The notes beneath the pieces are model-generated. The model was not told the origin of the DNA, ran no database searches, and saw only the letters and a program-made list of their open reading frames with translations. From Ignavibacteriota bacterium (lineage in GTDB: Bacteria > Bacteroidota > UBA10030 > UBA6906): a stretch of 6,320 bases of DNA. The stretch covers positions 5,378 to 11,697 of the forward strand of contig PMNP01000393.1 in assembly GCA_003161755.1 (NCBI GenBank), written 5' to 3'. The position numbers and the translations under genes were made by a program. Positions 1-5,832 of the stretch are shown here, piece by piece (position 1 is the stretch's first letter; the number at the start of each line of letters is the position of its first letter).

Positions 1-199
1 GGGCTGTTTCTTCGGTTGCCAGGGCATTGAATTCCTGCCGGTCGGCGATGGCGATGGCAATCTTCTTCCGTTCCGCGGCGGCGGTGATTTCTGTGATCAC
101 GGAACCTCGAACGCCCTGCAGCAGCACAATCTTCTCGATGGCCGTGCCTGCGAGGAGAGCTTCCAGCACAGGCTTCCGCCCAACAATACTATGAGGCAT
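1..199 (-). CDS. rlmB: RlmB/TrmH-family 23S rRNA 2'-O-methyltransferase, N-terminal fragment (cut by left edge)
   Basis: This is the first 66 codons of a gene running off the left edge. The translation opens MPHSIVGRKPVLEALLAG, continues with TAIEKIVLLQG, and has a later DRQEFNALA segment. This is the pattern of the small substrate-binding domain of SpoU/TrmH methyltransferases: a GRxPVLEAL start, an IEKI.L strand and a DR.EF..LA helix. In RlmB this domain precedes the knotted SPOUT catalytic domain, which methylates the 2'-OH of a conserved guanosine (G2251 in E. coli) in 23S rRNA using S-adenosylmethionine. The catalytic domain lies outside the window, so RlmB cannot be separated from close paralogues such as TrmH-type tRNA enzymes. 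The ATG at 199 is supported by an AAGGG Shine-Dalgarno 7 nt upstream and by the family's usual N-terminus. The gene lies 33 nt after lgt with no terminator between them, so cotranscription is likely. Confidence 0.82.
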   Translation of the reverse strand, partial: MPHSIVGRKPVLEALLAGTAIEKIVLLQGVRGSVITEITAAAERKKIAIAIADRQEFNALATEETA

Positions 200-206
200 C
201 AGGATA

Positions 207-211
207 CCCTT
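207..211 (-). promoter_or_regulatory. Shine-Dalgarno site of the rlmB-like gene
   Basis: On the minus strand AAGGG lies 7 nt before the ATG at 199. It settles the start of the edge-truncated methyltransferase gene, which is only 66 codons long here. Confidence 0.6.
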
Positions 212-232
212 AAGAAAAGTCCGGCAGCAATC

Positions 233-1093
233 CTATTTCGCCGGGGGAGAAAGTGTCCTGGGGGTGTTGCCAAGATAACGGAATCCGGCGATCCCCAGCA
301 AGAACAATGGAATGCTTATGAGTTGTGCCTCTGAGAGGCCAAAAAAGAGGCGTGGATTGAGGCGAAGGAATTCGATGGAAAAGCGGAAAATGCTGGATAC
401 CATCAAATACAGGGCAAAAAGTCTTCCGTCAGGCCATGGCCGTTTTCTCAGGTTCCAGAGAATGGCGAACCCGATAATTCCAAGGATCATCTCATACACA
501 GGTGTCGGTTGGCATGGCGTGTTGTCGGGGACAACGCCACCAGGGAATTTCGCTACAATATTCGGGAATGCAGCAAGAGCTCTGGAGGGGGGGAATGTCC
601 CTCTCGAATAGTCTGTTCCCCAGGGAAGCGATGTTGGAAACCCGTAATCGCCGTCACCGGATAGGTGACATCCAAGCCTTGCGACTCCATACCCGAGCAT
701 GAGGCCTATGCCTATGCCATCCCAGACTTTCCATTGTGCCACACGTTTCCGCCGGAGATACACATAGACTGAGATGATTCCGAGGAACAGTCCGCCGTAC
801 CAGGTCAACCCGCCGGGAGAGAATGCCATCCCCATCGGGTCGCGCACAAAATCCGACCATTCCTCCAGCAGGTACAGGATTTTCGCTCCGGCGATCCCTG
901 AAAAAACGGCAATGACCGTAATGGTGCTTGCCATGTTCGGGTCAAGTTTCTTTCTCTTGAGTTCAAGGGAGAGAATATAGCTGCCGAGAAGAAATCCAAT
1001 CCCCAGCATGAGCCCATAGCTGTAAATGGTGATGGGAGGAATGGCAAGACCGAGGAACCTAAAACCATGCATGTGATAGAGGACAGGAATCAT
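233..1093 (-). CDS. lgt: Phosphatidylglycerol-prolipoprotein diacylglyceryl transferase (Lgt)
   Basis: Lgt is an inner-membrane enzyme that transfers diacylglycerol from phosphatidylglycerol to the lipobox cysteine of prolipoproteins, the first step of lipoprotein maturation. The 286-residue length is normal for the family, and several hydrophobic segments fit a polytopic membrane protein. Family landmarks are TIYSYGLML near residue 22, GGLTWYGG at 94-101, RLGCHLSGDGDYG at 139-151, PTPVYE at 196-201, and RFSIEFLR at 237-244. By alignment in memory to E. coli Lgt, R139, R237 and E241 match the essential R143, R239 and E243. The E. coli H103 position is Tyr99. The usual GNFxN signature reads GCHLS, and it is followed by GDGDYG, a variant I associate with a non-proteobacterial Lgt subgroup. 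The ATG at 1093 gives the typical N-terminus (MIPVLYH) and lies 3 nt after the preceding stop, which suggests translational coupling. No strong Shine-Dalgarno is visible. M8 is a less likely alternative start. Confidence 0.95.
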   Translation of the reverse strand: MIPVLYHMHGFRFLGLAIPPITIYSYGLMLGIGFLLGSYILSLELKRKKLDPNMASTITVIAVFSGIAGAKILYLLEEWSDFVRDPMGMAFSPGGLTWYGGLFLGIISVYVYLRRKRVAQWKVWDGIGIGLMLGYGVARLGCHLSGDGDYGFPTSLPWGTDYSRGTFPPSRALAAFPNIVAKFPGGVVPDNTPCQPTPVYEMILGIIGFAILWNLRKRPWPDGRLFALYLMVSSIFRFSIEFLRLNPRLFFGLSEAQLISIPLFLLGIAGFRYLGNTPRTLSPPAK

Positions 1094-1096
1094 GGG

Positions 1097-1504
1097 CTAT
1101 TGAGACCAGAAGATTTTGTCTGTAAGTATTTCTACAAATGGATGATCGGGGGCGGAGAGTACCTTCACCTGTTTGGGGGTAATCCGGAGACTGAAGGTAT
1201 TTACGCGACCATCGAGTCCTTCAATGGCGAGCTTGTACGTCCCGTTCAGGTTATCAAATTCCCGGATAAACCGCGCATGACCGGTCGAAGGCAAACTGAG
1301 TTGTGGAGTCTGCAGGCCGAGGACCTTGAAATGAATGGTATTGTCGGTCAGAGTTTCCCGCACAGACAATTCGTACTGGAAATTTGAAAATGCCTTGACC
1401 GTTTCCAGCTGAATCACCGTCGTGTTCTTTTGATCGAATTCATCACGATGGGGAGAGATGAGGAGTCTGTACTCCGGGCCTTCAGGCCCTTTCTTGCGTG
1501 ACAT
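1097..1504 (-). CDS. Unrecognised 135-residue protein, probably soluble and beta-rich
   Basis: I do not recognise a family. There is no signal peptide, no lipobox and no transmembrane segment, so a cytoplasmic location is likely. The N-terminal dozen residues are charged and Gly/Pro-rich (MSRKKGPEGPEY). The rest alternates short hydrophobic stretches with polar turns (RLLISP, TTVIQLETV, QYELSV, TIHFKVLGL, GTYKLAIEGLDG, TFSLRI, QVKVLS). This looks like seven or so beta strands, as in an immunoglobulin-like or other beta-sandwich domain. There are no cysteines and no evident catalytic motif. It is considered real because it is on the same strand as its neighbours, ends 3 nt before lgt, has a GAGG Shine-Dalgarno 10 nt before its ATG, and has an ordinary soluble-protein composition. 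The packing against lgt suggests shared expression, but not necessarily a shared function. Confidence 0.72.
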   Translation of the reverse strand: MSRKKGPEGPEYRLLISPHRDEFDQKNTTVIQLETVKAFSNFQYELSVRETLTDNTIHFKVLGLQTPQLSLPSTGHARFIREFDNLNGTYKLAIEGLDGRVNTFSLRITPKQVKVLSAPDHPFVEILTDKIFWSQ

Positions 1505-1616
1505 TTCGATATTGCCTCGGCGAGGTCATGGCGCTTGGTGGATGGCAGAAATGGGAAACTTTCCTGCGTTGCTGGTTGGCTCTTTTGATTCCCAGCGGTA
1601 GTAAATCTCTTGCACG
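1505..1616. other. 112-nt intergenic spacer with two short inverted repeats
   Basis: This gap separates the EIIA gene from the unknown gene. It contains two perfect 5-bp inverted repeats with one-base centres: GGAAA-C-TTTCC at 1554-1564 and CCTCG-G-CGAGG at 1515-1525 (plus-strand reading). Neither is followed by a T-tract on the minus strand, so they are not classical terminators. I see no good -35/-10 pair. A 15-codon ATG-started frame on the minus strand begins near 1529 and ends inside the downstream gene, with no support as a real gene. Because this is the largest gap in the window, a promoter or a processing site for the downstream three genes could lie here, but it is not evident from the sequence. 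Confidence 0.4.
1515..1525 (-). promoter_or_regulatory. Shine-Dalgarno GAGG of the unknown gene, inside a small inverted repeat
   Basis: On the minus strand GAGG (1515-1518) lies 10 nt before the ATG at 1504, and it forms the 3' arm of the inverted repeat CCTCG-C-CGAGG. In RNA this could fold as a 4-bp stem with a 3-nt loop, partly hiding the ribosome binding site. The stem is short, so any regulatory effect is conjecture. The site does support the chosen start. Confidence 0.35.
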
Positions 1617-2087
1617 CTACACTTCGAGATACGTCGACTCTTCTTGTCGAAACAAATCAAGGACTTCACGCGGAGAATGCTGTTCCAACAGTTTCTGCCG
1701 GAATTCCTCCTTGTTCATGAGACGTGAGATCCGGCTCAGCAGCTTGATATGCGGCCCGACAAGGTTGTCTTTTCCGACGAGGAGGAAGACCAACCGGACG
1801 GGTTTCTCGTCCAGCGATTGATAATCGATCGGATCTGCTGTCACGGCGAACGCCGCAACGATATCGGTGACTGCGTCGGTTTTGCCGTGTGGGATGGCAA
1901 AGCCGTTGCCCACGCCGGTCGACATGATTTTTTCCCGCTCGAAAATGGCTTTCCTGACTTTCTCTCCATCAAGAACTTTGGGGGATTTTGCAAGAAGGTC
2001 GATCAATCCGTTCAGGATTGCTTCCTTTGTTTTGCCTTCCATCCCCGTCACCACAAGATCTTCGGTAAGTATGTCGCTGATCTTCAT
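1617..2087 (-). CDS. PTS EIIA protein, fructose/nitrogen (PtsN) type
   Basis: This is a stand-alone 156-residue EIIA domain of the fructose/mannitol/PtsN superfamily (PTS_EIIA type 2), which is phosphorylated on histidine by an HPr-like protein. The N-terminus MKISDILTEDLVV is typical. The active-site stretch runs through FEREKIMSTGVGNGFAIPHGK (residues 49-69) with the phosphoacceptor His67. The second conserved histidine is His113 in GPHIKLLSRIS. No EIIB or EIIC domain is fused or adjacent, and no HPr or enzyme I gene is in the window. Such lone proteins usually regulate rather than transport sugar, as PtsN does in nitrogen/potassium control, but the target here is unknown. The start at 2087 is supported by AAGGAAG 10 nt upstream, which overlaps the stop of the preceding gene, so expression is probably coupled to the sugar nucleotidyltransferase. 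No rpoN or hpf gene, the usual ptsN neighbours in Proteobacteria, is present. Confidence 0.9.
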   Translation of the reverse strand: MKISDILTEDLVVTGMEGKTKEAILNGLIDLLAKSPKVLDGEKVRKAIFEREKIMSTGVGNGFAIPHGKTDAVTDIVAAFAVTADPIDYQSLDEKPVRLVFLLVGKDNLVGPHIKLLSRISRLMNKEEFRQKLLEQHSPREVLDLFRQEESTYLEV

Positions 2088-2102
2088 TGAGACTGCGCTT
2101 CC

Positions 2103-4613
2103 TTATGGTTCATCACGCCACTGGACGATGTGCCGAACATATTCACCGGCGAGGCGTGTCGCCGTGTCGGAATCCCGTGCTTCCACGTTCACATGAAAGA
2201 GCGGCCGCTCCTTGTCGGGAACGAGCAGCACGGACATCGCGGGTCCATCGCTATCAAAATGTATCTTGACTCCATCGACAAGTTCGCGTCGACGTCCTTC
2301 CGATGCGCTCATGATCTTCCGCATCACCTTTCCCTTGTATTCCCATGAACAGCTTACCGTGCGCTGCGATTGCGAGAGTTTGGGAACTGCGGCATCAAGC
2401 TCTCCGAGGTTGATGTCTGCCTGAGCCATCATTTCGAGAACCTTGGCGATGCTGTACATGGCATCGGTGGCAAAAAAGAAATCGGGAAAGATGAATCCTC
2501 CTCGCGTTCCGCCCACGAAGCGCATTCCTTTCGTCGAGGCGGCTTCCATCAAGGCAAGATGACTGTCACGGGTCTTGGTGACTTCCACTCCGTGGCGTGC
2601 GGCCAGGAGGTCGACTTCCTCAGATGAACTGATGGGAACTGCAATCTTCTTGGCGTCCGGGTGTGTGCGGAGGAAAAGTTCTGCGATGAGCGAAAGCAGA
2701 CGTTCGTTGGTGACTGCCTGGCCCCGTTCATCGACAAACGTCACCTTTTCGCCTCCGACATCGATAAGACAGCCGAGATCATATTGGAGTGAGGTGACGA
2801 TATGAGTGAGCTGGTGGAGTGAATGCTCGAACTCGCTGCTGTCCCTTGTCAGCTTTCGGGGATCCAGGTGGGCGTTCAATGCCACCACCTGGCAGTCGAA
2901 CGAACCGAGGATGAGAGGGAAGATCGTCGAGTTGATCCCGTTTTGATAATCTAGAACAATCCGGAATTTCCGCTTGCTCATGAGATCAAGGTTGAGGGAG
3001 GAGACGAACTGTTCCCGGTACGCCTCCGTGGTCCGTTCAGGGAAGAGGATATCACCAACCTGTTCGTGGAGCGCCCGGGCGTAGTCTTCGCCGAAGAACA
3101 AACGCTCAATGCTCTTTGTTTTCCTTGTCGGGAGGTCTGTCCCGTTCGCATCAAAAAAGATAATGTCAATGAGAGTTTTGTCCCTGGGGTTGCGGCGGAC
3201 GTGCACGCCGCCGGCTTCCTTGCCCGTACTGAGTTCATGCCGGACAAGGGGAATCGACGTCGCCCGAAGGTCTCCTGCGTTGACGCCTGCGGAGAGGATG
3301 CCGCAGATGAGGGCGCGGTTCATGATGCGTGACACTTTGTCGGAATCGCGGCTCGTCACGACGGTTTTACCGGGACCGATAAATGCGCCATATGCGGCAC
3401 CGAGCTTCGCGCCGAATTCCGGATTCATTTCCACATTGGACAACCCGGTGATTTTTGAGTCCGTGAACAATTCGCGGAGCCATTTGTCCTCCCACACCAG
3501 GCTGCGCGTCAGGACGGCACCCGCTTCGACGACTTTCTCGGGCCAGAGCTTGATGTTGGCGCTAAGTCGGGCACCCTTGCCGATCCAACACGCATCGCTG
3601 ATAAAAACATTGTCGGCGATGGTGGCGGCTTCGTTAATGGTTACCCGTGAGCAGATGACATCGGACGAAAGCTCGGCAGCCTGGCCTATGGTGACATCGT
3701 TCCAAAGAACGGAGTTGGTAATGGCCGCTCCCGGTCCAATCGTGCAGTTGTCGCCAATGACAACGTTTGAGAGACGGACCCCGGCTCCTATGGCGCAGTG
3801 TGATCCAATTACGACGCGCCCGGAAAACCGGGTTGATGTTCTGTCAATGGTCGTTCCTTCTCCAACAAACGCATCGCCGAGGTCTTTGCCAGGAAGATCA
3901 ATCTTGACAGAGCCGTTCAACACGTCGAGGTGTGCCTCCTGGTACTCGTTCAGATTCCCAATATCGCGCCAGTACCCTTCCACCACAAACCCATAAAGGC
4001 CTGCACCCTGTCGTAACATCTGCGGAAACAAATCCTTGCCAAAATCATGATCCTCCCGGTAGGGGATAAGCTTGAGAGCCTCCGGTTCGAGGATGTATAT
4101 TCCTGTGTTGATCGCATCGCTGAACACCTCGCCCCATGAAGGTTTTTCAAGAAACCGGGTGATCTTGCCTTCTGCATCAGTGATGACTACGCCGTAGGCA
4201 AGAGGGTTCTTCGCATGCGTCAAAACCATGGTTGCTGTCGCACAGCGGCTTTCGTGGAATCGAATGGCCTCTGTGAGGTCGAAATCCGTCAGAACATCTC
4301 CGCTGATCACGAGTATGCGTTCGTTCAACCCGTTGGTTGCATTGCGGACGCTCCCCGACGTCCCATAGTCGGCCGCCGCCTGCACATAGTTCATCGTAAC
4401 GCCAAAGCGTGAACCATCCCCGAAATATGAGGTGATGACTTCCGGGAAATAAAACAGGCAGGAAATGATGTCGGTGATGCCGTGGCGCTTCAGGAGATCG
4501 ACGATATGATGCATCATCGGCTTGTTCATCAACGGCACCATGGGCTTGGGGATGTTCGTGGTGAGAGGTCTCAACCGCGTACCGAACCCTCCAGCCATGA
4601 TCACCGCTTTCAT
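2103..4613 (-). CDS. Sugar-1-phosphate nucleotidyltransferase / left-handed beta-helix / degenerate phosphohexomutase fusion (mannose-1-phosphate guanylyltransferase-like)
   Basis: An 836-residue cytosolic protein with three regions. Residues 1-235 form a nucleotidyltransferase: AGGFGTRLRPLT (7-18) with K23 in IPKPMVPL, GDVLTD with metal-binding D106, FLEKP (K157), and WRDIG with D217. Residues 248-375 are hexapeptide repeats of a left-handed beta-helix. Residues from about 410 to the end resemble an alpha-D-phosphohexomutase. This architecture is usually annotated as mannose-1-phosphate guanylyltransferase, making GDP-mannose for glycans, although a glucose-1-phosphate substrate cannot be excluded. 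The mutase part looks inactive: the TASHNP serine loop reads HVRRNP (Ser replaced by Arg473), DGDADR reads DVGGEK (618-623), GEESGH reads GGTRGG (701-706), and RPSGTEP reads VPDKERP (798-804). The open frame extends upstream to an ATG at 4775. The start at 4613 is preferred because MKAVIMAGG is the family N-terminus, AAGGGG lies 9 nt upstream, and the longer form would overlap the preceding gene by 95 nt. Confidence 0.92.
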   Translation of the reverse strand: MKAVIMAGGFGTRLRPLTTNIPKPMVPLMNKPMMHHIVDLLKRHGITDIISCLFYFPEVITSYFGDGSRFGVTMNYVQAAADYGTSGSVRNATNGLNERILVISGDVLTDFDLTEAIRFHESRCATATMVLTHAKNPLAYGVVITDAEGKITRFLEKPSWGEVFSDAINTGIYILEPEALKLIPYREDHDFGKDLFPQMLRQGAGLYGFVVEGYWRDIGNLNEYQEAHLDVLNGSVKIDLPGKDLGDAFVGEGTTIDRTSTRFSGRVVIGSHCAIGAGVRLSNVVIGDNCTIGPGAAITNSVLWNDVTIGQAAELSSDVICSRVTINEAATIADNVFISDACWIGKGARLSANIKLWPEKVVEAGAVLTRSLVWEDKWLRELFTDSKITGLSNVEMNPEFGAKLGAAYGAFIGPGKTVVTSRDSDKVSRIMNRALICGILSAGVNAGDLRATSIPLVRHELSTGKEAGGVHVRRNPRDKTLIDIIFFDANGTDLPTRKTKSIERLFFGEDYARALHEQVGDILFPERTTEAYREQFVSSLNLDLMSKRKFRIVLDYQNGINSTIFPLILGSFDCQVVALNAHLDPRKLTRDSSEFEHSLHQLTHIVTSLQYDLGCLIDVGGEKVTFVDERGQAVTNERLLSLIAELFLRTHPDAKKIAVPISSSEEVDLLAARHGVEVTKTRDSHLALMEAASTKGMRFVGGTRGGFIFPDFFFATDAMYSIAKVLEMMAQADINLGELDAAVPKLSQSQRTVSCSWEYKGKVMRKIMSASEGRRRELVDGVKIHFDSDGPAMSVLLVPDKERPLFHVNVEARDSDTATRLAGEYVRHIVQWRDEP

Positions 4614-4622
4614 AAGGAATTG

Positions 4623-4628
4623 CCCCTT
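4623..4628 (-). promoter_or_regulatory. Shine-Dalgarno AAGGGG of the nucleotidyltransferase fusion gene
   Basis: AAGGGG on the minus strand ends 9 nt before the ATG at 4613. It decides the start: it places translation at MKAVIMAGG rather than at the more distal in-frame ATG at 4775, inside the upstream gene. Confidence 0.65.
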
Positions 4629-4655
4629 GGTCGAATGTGAACTTGCCGAACCACT

Positions 4656-4684
4656 AAAATAGGAAAAAAAGGGCACGAATTCAA
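4656..4684 (-). promoter_or_regulatory. Possible sigma70-type promoter for the nucleotidyltransferase-EIIA genes
   Basis: On the minus strand TTGAAT (4679-4684) and TATTTT (4656-4661) are separated by 17 nt that include a run of seven T. Both boxes are close to the sigma70 consensus at the ideal spacing. The -35 box overlaps the stop codon of the transsulfuration gene. Initiation near 4649 would leave a leader of about 35 nt containing the AAGGGG site. If functional, the fusion gene can be expressed independently of the two upstream genes. The same T-run has no strong GC hairpin before it, so I do not call a terminator. The consensus would differ if the host is from Bacteroidota. Confidence 0.35.
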
Positions 4685-5832
4685 GGAACTGTACGTAATC
4701 CTGTAAAGGCCTGATCGAGGTCGGCGATGATATCCTCCGCATCTTCAATCCCCACGGAAAGCCGGAGGAGTCCATCGGGAATTCCCAGCAGATCGCGTTG
4801 TTCCCGTGGGAGTGAAGCGTGCGACATGGTGGCTGGGTGGGAGATCAACGTTTCCACTCCGCCCAGGCTTTCTGCAAGCGTGCAAAGACACAGCCGCTTC
4901 AAGAATGTAGTGGCGGTTGCCATGCTGCCAAGATCAAACGATACCACCCCGCCAAATGCGCGCATCTGCCGCCCGGCAAGTTCATGGTGGGGGTGTGATG
5001 GCAGACCTGGATAATGGATATGGAGGATTTCCGGCCTTGCCTGCAGCCACTCGGCGATCATCATCGCGTTCTCACAATGCTGGCGCATCCGCAGGGCAAG
5101 CGTTTTTGTCCCGCGCTCGCACAGCCAGGCCTCAAAGGGGCTCAGGATCGCTCCGGTGGACTTCTGAAGGAACCGCAGCTGGTCGGCAAGCTTCTGATCC
5201 GAGGTGATGACAATACCGCCGATCATGTCGCTGTGGCCGTTCAGGTATTTCGTCAGGCTGTGCATCACGGCCGTGATGCCGTACCGAAGCGGCTGTTGAA
5301 GATAGGGAGTGGCGAAGGTGCTGTCGACGACCGAAATAATATTCCGCTCCCGTGCAACTGATGCCACGGCTTCGAGATCGGTGATCCGCATCGTGGGGTT
5401 GGTGGGAGTCTCAAGGAACAACATCCTGGTCGAAGGCCGTATGGCCGCGCGCAACGCTGCAATGTCGGAAGCGTCGACAAAATTGGCGTCCAACCCATGA
5501 TCTTCCCACACCATCTTCACAATGCGGTACGTGCCTCCATAGATATCCCGTGAGAGCACGATGTGATCGTTGGGTTTCAAAACTCTCAGGAGGGCGTCGA
5601 TGGCCGCAACTCCCGACCCGAAGGCTATTCCCGTGCTCCCTTCCTCCAGCGAGGCCAGGTTTTTTTCGAGAACATCGCGCGTGGGGTTTGCCACCCGCGA
5701 ATAGGTATAGCCTCGGTGAACCCCCGGCTCGTCCTGTGCGAACGTGGAAGTCATATGAATCGGCGTTGCTATCGCGCCTGACGAGGGATCCGGCTCGTGA
5801 CCGGCATGTATTGCCTTCGTGGAGAATTTCAT
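4681..5832 (-). CDS. Cystathionine gamma-synthase / gamma-lyase family PLP enzyme
   Basis: A 383-residue PLP-dependent transsulfuration enzyme of the Cys/Met metabolism family, a soluble enzyme usually active as a homotetramer. The internal aldimine lysine is K195 in SLTKYLNGHSD. Other landmarks are YTYSR with Y44 and R46 (phosphate contacts to the neighbouring subunit), FGSG at 71-74, the stacking tyrosine Y98 in DIYGG, ETPTNP at 141-146, D170 in VVDSTFATPY (pairs with the pyridine nitrogen), ESLGGVETLISHPATMSHAS at 321-340, and R357 in LLRLSVG (substrate carboxylate). Length and both ends are typical. The family includes cystathionine gamma-synthase (MetB), gamma-lyase (MctB/Cth) and beta-lyase (MetC), and I cannot assign one from sequence alone. 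A gamma-synthase or gamma-lyase role, in methionine synthesis or reverse transsulfuration, is most likely. The start overlaps the stop of the dehydrogenase gene by 4 nt (ATGA), indicating coupled translation. No other methionine or cysteine gene is in the window. Confidence 0.93.
   Translation of the reverse strand: MKFSTKAIHAGHEPDPSSGAIATPIHMTSTFAQDEPGVHRGYTYSRVANPTRDVLEKNLASLEEGSTGIAFGSGVAAIDALLRVLKPNDHIVLSRDIYGGTYRIVKMVWEDHGLDANFVDASDIAALRAAIRPSTRMLFLETPTNPTMRITDLEAVASVARERNIISVVDSTFATPYLQQPLRYGITAVMHSLTKYLNGHSDMIGGIVITSDQKLADQLRFLQKSTGAILSPFEAWLCERGTKTLALRMRQHCENAMMIAEWLQARPEILHIHYPGLPSHPHHELAGRQMRAFGGVVSFDLGSMATATTFLKRLCLCTLAESLGGVETLISHPATMSHASLPREQRDLLGIPDGLLRLSVGIEDAEDIIADLDQAFTGLRTVP

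Noticed and set aside
1067..1387. A 106-codon plus-strand frame across the junction of lgt and the unknown gene
   Set aside because: It is antisense to two better supported genes, and I found no family resemblance or ribosome binding site.
1485..1529. A 15-codon minus-strand ORF (starting MTSPRQYRNV) upstream of and overlapping the unknown gene, as a possible leader peptide
   Set aside because: It lacks a Shine-Dalgarno, repeated regulatory codons or an attenuator structure, and the out-of-frame overlap is easily explained by chance.
3109..3996. A 295-codon open frame on the plus strand
   Set aside because: It lies wholly antisense to the nucleotidyltransferase/mutase-like gene, whose domains are clear. 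Its translation is Ser/Thr/Arg/Pro-rich with no recognisable motif, as expected of a shadow frame in moderately GC-rich DNA.
4656..4700. The T7 run just after the transsulfuration gene as an intrinsic terminator
   Set aside because: No stable GC-rich stem precedes the T-run; only a 4-bp AGGA/TCCT pairing is visible. The run fits better as spacer of a -35/-10 pair.
4614..4775. A 54-residue N-terminal extension of the nucleotidyltransferase fusion starting at an ATG at 4775
   Set aside because: It would overlap the end of the transsulfuration gene by 95 nt and resembles no known extension. The ATG at 4613 has a good Shine-Dalgarno and gives the canonical MKAVIMAGG start.
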